A stretch of DNA of 64,000 bases from Microthrix sp041394405. Lineage in GTDB: Bacteria > Actinomycetota > Acidimicrobiia > Acidimicrobiales > Microtrichaceae. Under the pieces are notes generated by a model. That model searched no databases, was not told where the DNA came from, and worked only from the letters and a program-made list of their open reading frames with translations. Below, in pieces: positions 1 to 8,274 of the stretch. The stretch covers positions 868,001 to 932,000 of the forward strand of contig JAWKIF010000006.1 in NCBI GenBank assembly GCA_041394405.1, given 5' to 3'. A program made the translations under genes and the position numbers. The stretch's first letter is position 1. Each line of letters begins with the position of its first letter.

Positions 1-438
1 CACTTCCGGGCCGAGACCCAGGCGCTCCAACGTGCCGGGCTTGAAGTTCTCGGCGATCACGTCCGCGTGGTTGGCCAGCTCCAGCACCAGGGCACGGCCC
101 TCCTCGGACTTCAGGTCGATGCCCACCGAGTCCTTGCCCAGGTTGGAGCGAAGGAACGTGGCGCCAACGATGCGACCCGCCGGGTCGGTCATGGCGGGCG
201 AGCTCTGGCGTCCGGATTCGCCGTTCACCGGATGCTCCACCTTGATCACCCGGGCTCCCAACCTGCCCATCAACTGGGTGGCAACGGGCAGCGCCGCCAT
301 CTGCTCCAGGGCCAGCACGACGAGGCCCTCCAGCGGCCGTCCATCGAACGGGCTGCGGCCGTCGGCGGCATGGTGGTCGTGTCGGGGGCGAGCGCCCATG
401 GGGGCATTCGCAGATGGCGGGTTGCCCGGCTGGTTCAT
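1..438 (-). CDS. CaiB/BaiF family CoA-transferase, N-terminal part (cut by window edge)
   Basis: This is the N-terminal 146 residues of a class III CoA-transferase, the family that moves CoA between carboxylic acids or racemises 2-methylacyl-CoAs. The visible part has the family's opening Rossmann-like block: a hydrophobic strand ending in LEQMAALPVATQLMGRLGAR, then VIKVEHP, then NLGKDSVGIDLKSEEGR and ADVIAENFKPGTLERLG. The family's catalytic Asp lies beyond the cut. The ATG at 438 has a GAGG a few bases upstream. An unusually polar stretch of about 30 residues precedes the domain, so a start at the next Met (residue 14) is possible. The substrate cannot be told from this part. It is divergent from the small secreted-protein gene at 592. 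Confidence 0.85.
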   Translation of the reverse strand, partial: MNQPGNPPSANAPMGARPRHDHHAADGRSPFDGRPLEGLVVLALEQMAALPVATQLMGRLGARVIKVEHPVNGESGRQSSPAMTDPAGRIVGATFLRSNLGKDSVGIDLKSEEGRALVLELANHADVIAENFKPGTLERLGLGPEV

Positions 439-591
439 GGTCGCCTCGTAGCTGGGGATGGGGCCGTGGGAACCTCATGATGGCGCGTGCCGACAGCCGG
501 AAGCCGATACAGGTCGCAGACCTGTTGCCACCGCCGGCGAGCCGGCGTTGTCGACTTGGCGTTGTTTGGGTGCGTGGCGTAGGACATCACC

Positions 592-930
592 GTGAGAACC
601 AAGGCCATCGCCATCTCGCTCGTGTTGGGCTTCGCCGGGGCCGACGCTGCCTGCGCCGGACCGCTGGAGCCGGTGCCCGAGTCGACGACCACCACCACCG
701 AGGCACCCGGCGTGAACACCGTCGATGCCAACACGGCCAGCACCGATGAGATCGCGGAGGCACTTCGCCGCCATGGCGTGATCAACACGGGTCGCTGGTC
801 CTTTGAGGTGGAGCGCTTCCGGCCCTATCCCACCGACGATCCGAAGCTTGCGACCCTGCGCAAGGACTTGTCGCAGTACAACGTGGAGCCCGACGTGATC
901 GACGCCATCATCGGCTCCCTGCACGTCTGA
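592..930 (+). CDS. small secreted protein with degenerate helix-hairpin-helix-like tail
   Basis: A 112-residue protein starting at GTG 592. It has a short N-terminal signal segment (basic MRTK, then hydrophobic residues to about 22), a Thr-rich linker (STTTTTEAP) and an 80-residue C-terminal domain. The cleavage area contains a Cys (DAAC), but Asp at -3 makes it a poor lipobox. The start of the domain (VNTVDANTASTDEIAEALR) resembles ComEA-type helix-hairpin-helix modules, which open with a similar VNxNTAS motif. The typical GIG hairpin is absent, so DNA binding should not be assumed. It is probably exported. Function unknown. Confidence 0.6.
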   Translation: MRTKAIAISLVLGFAGADAACAGPLEPVPESTTTTTEAPGVNTVDANTASTDEIAEALRRHGVINTGRWSFEVERFRPYPTDDPKLATLRKDLSQYNVEPDVIDAIIGSLHV

Positions 931-1702
931 GCCACCCATCCACCAGCGCAGCGGTCGCAGCCGGAGCCTCGAGGTGTGCCGCGTGTCCCGCCGCCGGAAT
1001 GGCCCGGAACTCGCCGTGGGGCAGGGCGTCGGCCAGCGCCCGGCCCAGCGCAGTGAACTTGGCGTCGAGTGCACCGGCCAGGACCAGCACGGGCGTTTCG
1101 ATCTCGCCCAGGCGGGGCCACAGGTTGTCCTGAGCACCGGTGCCTGCCAGTCGAAGCGAGCCGGCCAGCCCGGCTGCGGTATTGGCGCGCCGATGCTCCT
1201 CGAACCGGGCCCACGCCGGCAGGCCGGCAAAGAGGGGGAGTTGAAGCCAGCCTTCGAGAAACGCGTCGACCCCCTCGGCTTCCAGGCGGTCGGCCAACGC
1301 GTGGTCTGAGCTCACTCGGGCCCGTCGCTCCGAGGGGTCCCGCAATCCGGCGGAGGCGCCGATGAGCACCACCCGACGCGCCGCTCCCGGGTGGGCCAGC
1401 AGCAGGTGCAACAGCATGCGACCACCGAGGGAGTAGCCCAGCCAGTCGCTCGGGACGTCCTGCGGCCCGGCGGCGGCCAACCTGTCTGCGGTGGCCCACG
1501 GGTCGAGCGCCGGGCCGCCCTTGCCATGTCCCGGGAGGTCGAGCGTGTTGACACGACGGGTGCGCCCGAGTTGCTCGGCACACGGCCCCCAACAGTGCCG
1601 GTTCTGGGTGAACCCGTGCACCAGCCACAGGGGCGGTTCGTCACCCGCGCCGGCGCCTCGGATGTCCGCTGGGAGGTCGGAGGAGCGGGGTTGGCCGGCC
1701 AT
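908..1702 (-). CDS. menH: alpha/beta hydrolase, probable MenH (SHCHC synthase)
   Basis: A 264-residue alpha/beta hydrolase likely to remove pyruvate from SEPHCHC to give SHCHC in menaquinone synthesis. The oxyanion-loop motif LVHGFTQN is at residues 27-34, the nucleophile elbow GYSLGG at 89-94 (Ser91), an acid region at GALDAKF, and a C-terminal His in AAGHAAHLE. The gene starts 144 bp from menD and is read the other way, so the MenD and MenH steps sit back to back; that context is the main reason for choosing MenH over a general hydrolase. The ATG at 1702 is the first in-frame Met before the conserved region, without a clear ribosome site. The 3' end overlaps the convergent gene at 592-930 by 23 bp. 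Confidence 0.78.
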   Translation of the reverse strand: MAGQPRSSDLPADIRGAGAGDEPPLWLVHGFTQNRHCWGPCAEQLGRTRRVNTLDLPGHGKGGPALDPWATADRLAAAGPQDVPSDWLGYSLGGRMLLHLLLAHPGAARRVVLIGASAGLRDPSERRARVSSDHALADRLEAEGVDAFLEGWLQLPLFAGLPAWARFEEHRRANTAAGLAGSLRLAGTGAQDNLWPRLGEIETPVLVLAGALDAKFTALGRALADALPHGEFRAIPAAGHAAHLEAPAATAALVDGWLRRAGSR

Positions 1703-1846
1703 CGCCGACAAGGTTGGCAGATGGCTCGGCGCTGCGACTCGCCGGGAGCGCGACGACCTAGGGCGGATGCCGCCGGGTCCTCGGGCACGCCGAAGCCGGG
1801 AGGGCCACCATGTGGGTCGACCGCAGGCGGGCGTATTCTCGCTGTG

Positions 1847-3691
1847 ATGGCAGCGCACCCAACTGAAGGCCCCGGCGAGGTGGATCCGGACGTTGCGGTG
1901 ACCTTCGCTGCCACGTTGCTGGACCAGTGGCGGGCCCGGGGAGTGCGCCACGTCATCGTGAGCCCGGGGTCGCGCAGCACACCGTTGGTGCTGGGCCTCC
2001 AGTGGGTGCTGGATCACCAGCGCGCCGATGATCCCGCCGGCCTGGTTGCCCACCTGGTGCTGGACGAACGCTCGGCCGCCTTTCAGGCGGTCGGGCTCGC
2101 CCGCGCCACTGCTGCGCCGACGGTGCTGGTGTGCACCTCGGGCACCGCCGCGGTGGAGTATCACCCGGCGGTGGTGGAGGCGCACCAGGCCGCCCTGCCC
2201 ATGCTGATCTGCACCGCCGATCGTCCCCCCGAGTTGCAGGGCTCGGGGGCCCCGCAGACCATCGACCAGCAGGCGCTGTACGGCACTGCGGTACGTGCCT
2301 TCCTGGAGCCCGGGCCGCCGGATGCGACGGCGTCCCCGTCGTGGCGTCCGTTGGCGGACGAGGCGTTCGACGCCTGTCTCGGTACCCGGCCCGGGCCGGT
2401 GCAGCTGAACCTGGCGTTCCGGGAGCCGCTGGTTGGCCGGGTCACCAGCCTGCCCCCGCCGTTGCACGCACACGTCACCGCCTCAGGCCGGGGAGGGCCC
2501 GAGCTCGCACCGGCCGCCGGTGCGACCGGCTACGACCCCGGAGCGGTTCCGTCGGTGGACCGCACCGTGTTCGACCGCTTGGTGCAACGTTGCTCGGGCA
2601 GTCGGGTGGTGGTGATGGCGGGGGAGCGCTCCGTACCGGGCGACGGCCAACCCGATGGGGCGCGCGACGTGTTGGAGTGCGCCGACGCGTTGGGGTGGCC
2701 GGTATTGGCCGACCCGTTGTCGGGCCTGCGGCGCCACCGTCGGGTCGTGGTGCCCCACTTCGATCCGATGCTGCGCTGCGCGGAGGTGGCCGAAGCGCTG
2801 CGACCGGAGGTGGTGATCCGCCTGGGCGCGCTGGTGTCGTCGAAGGTCACCAACCAGTGGTTGGCCCAGGTGCCTGGCCAGGTTGCCGTCGACCCCGCTG
2901 GTTGGTTCCCCGACCCGGATCGGGTGGTGACCGAGCGCCTTCACGTGGAGCCGTCGATCCTGTTCCGGGCGCTCGCCGAGGCGTCGGTGTCGGGCGGGCT
3001 CGAGGCTGCGCCGCAGGAGTGGAGCGATCGGTGGTGGCGGGCCGGCGGTGCCGTGGGGCAGGCGTTGGCACAGTTGGAACCGTCGGTGGCCGAGGCCGAC
3101 GCGCTGGCCGGTGCGGTGTTGGGCGTCCCCGACGGCGGGCACCTGGTGGTGTCCTCGTCCATGCCGGTGCGCGATTTGGAGTGGTTCGGGCCTGCCGTGC
3201 CCGACGGGGTCATCGTCCATGCCAACCGGGGGGCCAACGGAATCGACGGCGTGCTGGCCACCGCGGTGGGCGTGGCCCACACCGGGGCACCGACGGTGGC
3301 GGTGCTGGGCGACCTGGCGATGCTTCACGACATCGGGTCGTTGGTGTCGGCTCGGCCGTTGGGCAACCTGGCCGTGGTGGTCGTGGACAACAGCGGCGGC
3401 GGCATCTTCTCGTTCTTGTCCCAACACGAATTGCTCGGCGACGAGCCATTCGAGCGCTGGTGGGGCACGCCGAGCGGTGTCGATCTGGCGGCGGTGGCAA
3501 AGGCGTTCGATCTGGTGGTCCGGCCCGTCGTCCCGGGGGCGCTCGACGCCGACCTGCGGCGGGTTCTGGCCGGCGACCGGACGGCCGGTGCGGCGCTGTT
3601 TCGTGTTGAGTCGAACCGGGAGGAGAACCTGGCCGGTCACCGGCGCCTGCTGGATGCGGCGGCGGTGGCGGCGCGCCGGGCCGTCGGCTGA
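1847..3691 (+). CDS. menD: 2-succinyl-5-enolpyruvyl-6-hydroxy-3-cyclohexene-1-carboxylate synthase
   Basis: A thiamine-diphosphate enzyme of 614 residues that joins isochorismate and 2-oxoglutarate to SEPHCHC, the first committed step to menaquinone. The N-terminal Pyr domain has VSPGSRSTPL (about 38-47) and the TPP-activating Glu in LDERSAAF (about 72-79). The C-terminal PP domain has GDLAMLHDIGSL (about 485) and DNSGGGIFSFL (about 512), the cofactor-binding turn. Length is slightly above the usual 550-580. The ATG at 1847 follows directly on a GTG at 1844, and either could initiate. It is divergent from menH; menG and an isochorismate synthase lie about 1.2 kb downstream. Confidence 0.95.
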   Translation: MAAHPTEGPGEVDPDVAVTFAATLLDQWRARGVRHVIVSPGSRSTPLVLGLQWVLDHQRADDPAGLVAHLVLDERSAAFQAVGLARATAAPTVLVCTSGTAAVEYHPAVVEAHQAALPMLICTADRPPELQGSGAPQTIDQQALYGTAVRAFLEPGPPDATASPSWRPLADEAFDACLGTRPGPVQLNLAFREPLVGRVTSLPPPLHAHVTASGRGGPELAPAAGATGYDPGAVPSVDRTVFDRLVQRCSGSRVVVMAGERSVPGDGQPDGARDVLECADALGWPVLADPLSGLRRHRRVVVPHFDPMLRCAEVAEALRPEVVIRLGALVSSKVTNQWLAQVPGQVAVDPAGWFPDPDRVVTERLHVEPSILFRALAEASVSGGLEAAPQEWSDRWWRAGGAVGQALAQLEPSVAEADALAGAVLGVPDGGHLVVSSSMPVRDLEWFGPAVPDGVIVHANRGANGIDGVLATAVGVAHTGAPTVAVLGDLAMLHDIGSLVSARPLGNLAVVVVDNSGGGIFSFLSQHELLGDEPFERWWGTPSGVDLAAVAKAFDLVVRPVVPGALDADLRRVLAGDRTAGAALFRVESNREENLAGHRRLLDAAAVAARRAVG

Positions 3692-3777
3692 GAACCGTCA
3701 TCGGACGGCGCCCATCGGCGCCCTACGATGGAGGAGAGGGTGACGTCCGAGGGTGACGGTTACCTCAGGAGGTTCTC

Positions 3778-4731
3778 GTGGCCGCGCTCGATCCCCATCC
3801 CGATCCACACCACGACGAGGGTGAGGTGCCACTTCCGGATGGGCGACGCCTCGGTTGGGCGTCCTTTGGCGACCCCGACGGGGAGGCCGTGCTCTGGTTC
3901 CATGGCACCCCGGGTGGTCGCTACCAGGTGCCGGTGGGGACCAACCTGGCGGGGCGGGCCAACGGGTTCCGGGTGATCACGGTGGAACGCCCCGGAACCG
4001 GGCGCTCGTGCAACCACCACCATCGATCGGTGCGGCACTTCGCCGGTGACGTCGAGGCGGCGGCCGATGGGCTGGGCATCGATCGCTTCGCCGTTGCCGG
4101 TCTGTCCGGCGGCGGGCCCTACACCTTGGCGGTGGCCCACGAGCTGGATGGGCGGGTCGTCACCTCGGCGGTGCTGGGCGGCTTGGCACCCAGCGTCGGC
4201 CCCAGCGCCGTGTTCAGCTATACCCAACTCACCACCGTGGCCCAAGCGCTGCTCACCCCGCTGCGCCGTGCCCTGGGACCGTTGATGCGCTTCGGTCTCG
4301 ACGGCGTGGCGGCGCAGGCGCCGGGGATCTACGAGGCCTATGCCAAGGTCAACGGCCGCGCCGACCTGGACATCATGATGCGCCCCGATGTCATGGCCAT
4401 GTTCCTGCACGACATCACCCAGGCCGGCCCGCTGCGGGCGCCGTTGCACGACCTGACGCTCTTTGGGCGGCCCTGGGGGTTCGATCCGGCGAAGATCACG
4501 TCGCCGGTGCTGCTGTGGCACGGCGACGCCGACCACATCGTGCCGCTGGTGCACGGCAAGCGGTTGGCCAAGTCCATCCCCAACTCCCGCCTCACGTTGA
4601 TGCCGGGCAAGGGCCACTTCGGTGGATTCGCCGAGGTCGACGATGTGCTCGGCACCATCCGCGCCGTGTGGGACGGGACCGATACGGTGATCGGGCACCA
4701 GCGTCATCACCCGGAAGGAAGCGCCACATGA
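3778..4731 (+). CDS. alpha/beta hydrolase
   Basis: A 317-residue alpha/beta-fold hydrolase with no signal peptide. The oxyanion motif HGTPGGR is at about 42-48, the nucleophile elbow GLSGGG at 108-113 (Ser110), an acid loop at HGDADHIV and the catalytic His in GKGHFGG near the C-terminus. It starts at GTG 3778 behind a perfect AGGAGG at 3767-3772. The stop codon overlaps the next gene's ATG by 4 nt, which implies translational coupling to the small zinc-ribbon protein. It lies between menD and the menG-menF pair, but nothing in the sequence ties it to quinone synthesis. Substrate unknown. Confidence 0.85.
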   Translation: MAALDPHPDPHHDEGEVPLPDGRRLGWASFGDPDGEAVLWFHGTPGGRYQVPVGTNLAGRANGFRVITVERPGTGRSCNHHHRSVRHFAGDVEAAADGLGIDRFAVAGLSGGGPYTLAVAHELDGRVVTSAVLGGLAPSVGPSAVFSYTQLTTVAQALLTPLRRALGPLMRFGLDGVAAQAPGIYEAYAKVNGRADLDIMMRPDVMAMFLHDITQAGPLRAPLHDLTLFGRPWGFDPAKITSPVLLWHGDADHIVPLVHGKRLAKSIPNSRLTLMPGKGHFGGFAEVDDVLGTIRAVWDGTDTVIGHQRHHPEGSAT

Positions 4732-4910
4732 GCGATGCGTTCGTCTGCCCGCGCTGCGAGGCCGAGGTGAACGAGGAGTTCTATGGCCCGTGTGCGGACT
4801 GCCGCGCCAGCCTCCGCGCCGCCCATGCCGGGGAGCGGCGCGAGGTGGAGGTAGCTGACTACGAACCGAAGATGAACGTGACGCCAAACGCGGTGGCGGT
4901 CAAGGAGTAG
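4728..4910 (+). CDS. small zinc-ribbon protein
   Basis: A 60-residue protein whose ATG overlaps the preceding hydrolase stop (ATGA). It has two CxxC knuckles (Cys7/Cys10 and Cys22/Cys25), the pattern of a rubredoxin-type or zinc-ribbon metal site. The acidic tail (EVADYEPKMNVTPNAVAVKE) is predicted to be flexible. No enzyme motif is present. It may be a small adaptor or a fragment-like ribbon typical of actinobacterial genomes; I do not recognise a named family. The two-base gap to the convergent isochorismate synthase gene leaves no room for a separate terminator. Confidence 0.7.
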   Translation: MSDAFVCPRCEAEVNEEFYGPCADCRASLRAAHAGERREVEVADYEPKMNVTPNAVAVKE

Positions 4911-4912
4911 CG

Positions 4913-6211
4913 CTAGGGCCGAATGAGGTAGGGGAGCACTGCGGCGAACTTGGCCCGGGTCTCCTCCAATTCGGTCTCGGGGTCGCTGTCGGCCACGATG
5001 CCCACCCCCGCCAGGAGACGGGCGGACGCGCCGTCGATCAGCGCCGATCGGATGGCGACGGCAAACTCGCCGTTGCCATCGGCATCCACCCATCCAACCG
5101 CCCCCCCGACCCGATCCCGGTCGAGACCCTCCAGCTCGTCGATGAGGGCCAGGGCGGGCTTCAGCGGCCATCCACCGACCGCCGGGGTGGGGTGCAGCGC
5201 GGCAACCAACTCCACCACCGACGGGGCCGGGTGGCTGAGGCGCCCCTCCACCAGCGTTGCCAAATGCAGCACGGCGCCGGCCTCGACCACTTGGGGCTCG
5301 GGTTGGGCGTCGAGGTAGGAACACCAGCCCAACAGGGCGTCGTGGGCGCGCTCGATGGTCACGGCGTGTTCGTGGCGCAGCTTGTCCGAGCGCAGCAACT
5401 CGCCAGCGTGGCGCAGATCGGTCTGGGGGTCGCCCGAACGAGGCAGGGTGCCTGCCATGGGCTGTGCCCGAACCGTGTCGTCGATGCGGCTCACCAGCAG
5501 CTCGGGGCTGGCTCCCACGAAGCCGTCCATGCAGAACACGTAGCCGGCGGGTGCGGTGGGAAGGAGGCGGCGAACGAGCGCCTCGGGGCTCAGCCGCTCG
5601 TCCGAGCTCAGGCGCAATTCGCGGAACAGCACCGCCTTCTCCAGCTCACCGTGGGCCATGCGAGCGGTCATCTGGGCGACCTTGTCCATCCACTCGGCGT
5701 CGGACAGGGTCGCACGCACTCGAATCTCGGCGGGGGGGGAGGACCCGGCCTGGGCCGGCTCGTCGCTGGACGTGGGTGCATCGGCCGCCCCCTCGGGAAG
5801 GCCGGCCCCCGCCTCAGCGGGGCGGACGGTGGTGACCCAGGACGAGCCGTGGCGGTCGCGCCCCCGTACCAGGCGAGGGACGGTGACGGTGGCGGGGCGA
5901 CGGCGATCGAAGGGGAGGGCGCAGAAGGCCACCGGGCCCGAGGCCGGATCGTGGTCGGGGCCGGAGCGGTCGATGCCGGCCAGCGCCTCGGTGATGCGGC
6001 CGACGTCGTCGGCCCAGCCCGACGTTCGGCCTACAGCGACGCGTTGCGCAACTCCCGATCCCACCAGGGTGCGGCTGGGGGTGCGCAACGCCATGTCGCC
6101 CTCGGACATCCAGTCGATCGGGTCGTCACCGGTGCCCGCACGAACCGTTGCGGCCCTCAGCGGAGCGGCGAAGGCCTCGGTGCCGTCGCTCGTGGGGGTG
6201 CGTTCGGGCAC
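4913..6211 (-). CDS. menF: isochorismate synthase (chorismate-binding enzyme)
   Basis: A chorismate-utilising enzyme of about 432 residues, likely converting chorismate to isochorismate at the head of the menaquinone branch. Family signatures in the C-terminal half are LEKAVLFREL, GASPELLVSR, AQPMAGTLPR, LHPTPAVGGWP and GEFAVAIRSALI; the last two are core parts of the chorismate-binding site. I chose GTG 6211 because it begins one base after the menG stop, giving a tight coupled pair; the frame is open further upstream to 6301. The N-terminal 150 residues are poorly conserved, as usual in this family. With menD, menH and menG nearby, menaquinone is a better assignment than siderophore synthesis. 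Confidence 0.88.
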   Translation of the reverse strand: MPERTPTSDGTEAFAAPLRAATVRAGTGDDPIDWMSEGDMALRTPSRTLVGSGVAQRVAVGRTSGWADDVGRITEALAGIDRSGPDHDPASGPVAFCALPFDRRRPATVTVPRLVRGRDRHGSSWVTTVRPAEAGAGLPEGAADAPTSSDEPAQAGSSPPAEIRVRATLSDAEWMDKVAQMTARMAHGELEKAVLFRELRLSSDERLSPEALVRRLLPTAPAGYVFCMDGFVGASPELLVSRIDDTVRAQPMAGTLPRSGDPQTDLRHAGELLRSDKLRHEHAVTIERAHDALLGWCSYLDAQPEPQVVEAGAVLHLATLVEGRLSHPAPSVVELVAALHPTPAVGGWPLKPALALIDELEGLDRDRVGGAVGWVDADGNGEFAVAIRSALIDGASARLLAGVGIVADSDPETELEETRAKFAAVLPYLIRP

Positions 6212-6212
6212 G

Positions 6213-6974
6213 TCAGCGCCGGTGACGGGTTGCGGTGAAGAGCTGGGCGATCCCGCCCGAAAGCTGACGGTGGTGGGCCCGGTCGAACCCAGCGGCCGCA
6301 ATCAGCGCCAGCGTGTCGCCCGGGTTGGGCAGGTACTCCACCGATCGGGGCAGGTAGGCGTAGGCGTCGGCATCGGAGAACAGGCCTCCGATGAAGGGCA
6401 CGACCTTTCCGAAGTACACGTCGTAGCCCTTGCCCAGGACCGGGTTGGACGGTTGGCCGACCTCCAGCAGCCCGATCCGTCCGCCCGGGCGCAGCACCCT
6501 CGCCAGCTCGTCAAGAAACCGAGGCAGCGACTCGAAGTTGCGAAGTGCGAACCCGCAGGTGACGCCGTCCAGCGAGCCGTCCGGAAACGGCAGCGAGAGA
6601 GCGTCGCCCTGAACGCGGGGAAACGGCGTGGGGGCGGCCGCCAGCATGCCCATCGACAGGTCGACGCCGACCGCGTCCATGCCGTGGCGCTGCAGCTCAT
6701 AGACCAGGTCGCCGGTGCCGGCGGCCAGGTCGGCCACGAGCGAGGCGGGAGCCAGCCCCAGCGCGTCGACGGTGGTGCGCCGCCACCGGACGTCGAGACG
6801 CCCCGTCATGATGCGGTTCACCTTGTCGTAGTTCGGCGCAATGGTGTCGAACATGGCCCGCACCGCCACCACCTTGTCGGCGCCGGTCGGAAGGGGCTCG
6901 TCGGGCCGCGGAATGAGGCGGGCCGGGCCGGCCCCCGACGTGGCCGCCGGTGCTGATGATGCTGAGGAGCCCAT
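6213..6974 (-). CDS. menG: demethylmenaquinone methyltransferase
   Basis: A 253-residue SAM-dependent methyltransferase of the UbiE/MenG family, catalysing the last methylation to menaquinone. It shows the family entry motif MFDTIAPNYDKVN, the SAM loop VADLAAGTGDLVYEL, ALRNFESLPRFLDELARVLRPGG and the C-terminal LSGGIAQLF. An actinobacterium should make menaquinone rather than ubiquinone, so MenG is the better name. The ATG at 6974 is the first plausible start; no strong ribosome site is visible. The isochorismate synthase gene follows after a single base on the same strand. Confidence 0.92.
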   Translation of the reverse strand: MGSSASSAPAATSGAGPARLIPRPDEPLPTGADKVVAVRAMFDTIAPNYDKVNRIMTGRLDVRWRRTTVDALGLAPASLVADLAAGTGDLVYELQRHGMDAVGVDLSMGMLAAAPTPFPRVQGDALSLPFPDGSLDGVTCGFALRNFESLPRFLDELARVLRPGGRIGLLEVGQPSNPVLGKGYDVYFGKVVPFIGGLFSDADAYAYLPRSVEYLPNPGDTLALIAAAGFDRAHHRQLSGGIAQLFTATRHRR

Positions 6975-7065
6975 GATCGAGGAGGCTACCGTCGGCATCC
7001 GGATGGGACCTGGCCGGGCCGCACCTCGATCGGGCGGGCGACGGGCACACCGGGCGATCCACCCG

Positions 7066-8160
7066 TCAGCCGTCGACGGTGATGATGTCCGACTGGACCC
7101 AGTCGACCTCCAGGGTCGGATCTGGGAAGTCCTCGGTGCCAAGCGCAGACCGCAGCCGATGAAGGTTGGAGGGTTCCTCGGATCCAGCGATGACGAGGGT
7201 GACGGCACCGGGGGTGATGGTGCGGCCGACAACCCGGTGCGAGGGGTGGTCGCTGCTCCATCCATCGACGGTGGCTTCGGCATGGTGGGTAAAGGTGACC
7301 TCCTCGTCGATGCGGCGGGAGTTGTGCCAGACGGGGACCACAACGGCGACGGTCAGCGCTGCGGTGACGACGGCGGCGACGGCAACCGCCGGGTTGCGGA
7401 GGGACGGTGAGCGCATGAATTCGGTGGCGAGCAGCACGCCGACTGCGGCGAGCACGATCGCCAGGACGTTGATGACGTACAGCAGGGTTGCACCTCGCGC
7501 GAGTTCCCACTCGCCCAGCTCCGCCGTAATGCCGATGGTGGCCAACGGGGGCACCAGGGCGACGGCGATGGCGACGCCGGGCATGACGCTGGAGAGGTCC
7601 TTGCGGACGATGCTGTACATCCCGGCCGCGCCGGCAGCGAGCGCAATGACGAGGTCCCGCAGCCGGGGCTCGGTCCGCGAGAGTTCCTCTGCGGTGATTT
7701 CGTGGACGACGAGGCTGGCGGAGATGAACCACCCGAGGGCGATCGCGCCCACGGATGCGCAGACCACCACCAACACCAGCCGCCCGGTGCGTCGGATGAG
7801 CCCCAAGGTCAGGGAGGCGGCGATACCGAGCACGGGCGTCATCAAGGGCGCCACCACCATGGCGGCGATGACGGCCGCCGGCTGATCGTTGGCCAGTCCC
7901 AGCGTGGCGATGACCACCGATGCCCCGAGCAGGAGCGCGAACCGGGCGAACCACGGGGAGCCGTCGGCCAGGAAGAGCCCCTGGAGCACGCGGACGCGCT
8001 CCTCGGTTCGATAGACCCAGTGATCGTCGTCCGGGCGCGGGCTGGATGCTTGGAGCCTCCGCGCCAGATCGGCGTCATCAGCGGCGGGGCACGGCCTACC
8101 GACCCCGTCGGCGACGCGTGTGATCTCCCGGGTGGTCAGCTCGGAGGGGCGGCGTGGCAC
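7066..8160 (-). CDS. DUF389 family integral membrane protein
   Basis: A 364-residue protein of the DUF389 family (hydrophobic core about 60-290). The N-terminal 75 residues are soluble and polar. Hydrophobic spans follow, including the family-typical AAVIAAMVVAPLMTPVLGIA and VMPGVAIAVALVPPLATIGI, both with conserved prolines. The last 100 residues form a soluble domain rich in beta-strand-forming sequence. It has no known catalytic motif, and DUF389 proteins have no settled function. It starts at ATG 8160 and appears to be a single gene between menG and an acyl-CoA ligase. Confidence 0.85.
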   Translation of the reverse strand: MPRRPSELTTREITRVADGVGRPCPAADDADLARRLQASSPRPDDDHWVYRTEERVRVLQGLFLADGSPWFARFALLLGASVVIATLGLANDQPAAVIAAMVVAPLMTPVLGIAASLTLGLIRRTGRLVLVVVCASVGAIALGWFISASLVVHEITAEELSRTEPRLRDLVIALAAGAAGMYSIVRKDLSSVMPGVAIAVALVPPLATIGITAELGEWELARGATLLYVINVLAIVLAAVGVLLATEFMRSPSLRNPAVAVAAVVTAALTVAVVVPVWHNSRRIDEEVTFTHHAEATVDGWSSDHPSHRVVGRTITPGAVTLVIAGSEEPSNLHRLRSALGTEDFPDPTLEVDWVQSDIITVDG

Positions 8161-8274
8161 GCCGCCATCATGCCCGTCGCCGCCGCCCGCGGAAAGGGGC
8201 CAAGGTCATGGGGCCAGCGCACCGGCCACGCGCTCGCAAACGCCTGTTGTTGCCTTGACTTGCCTCGGCTCGCC

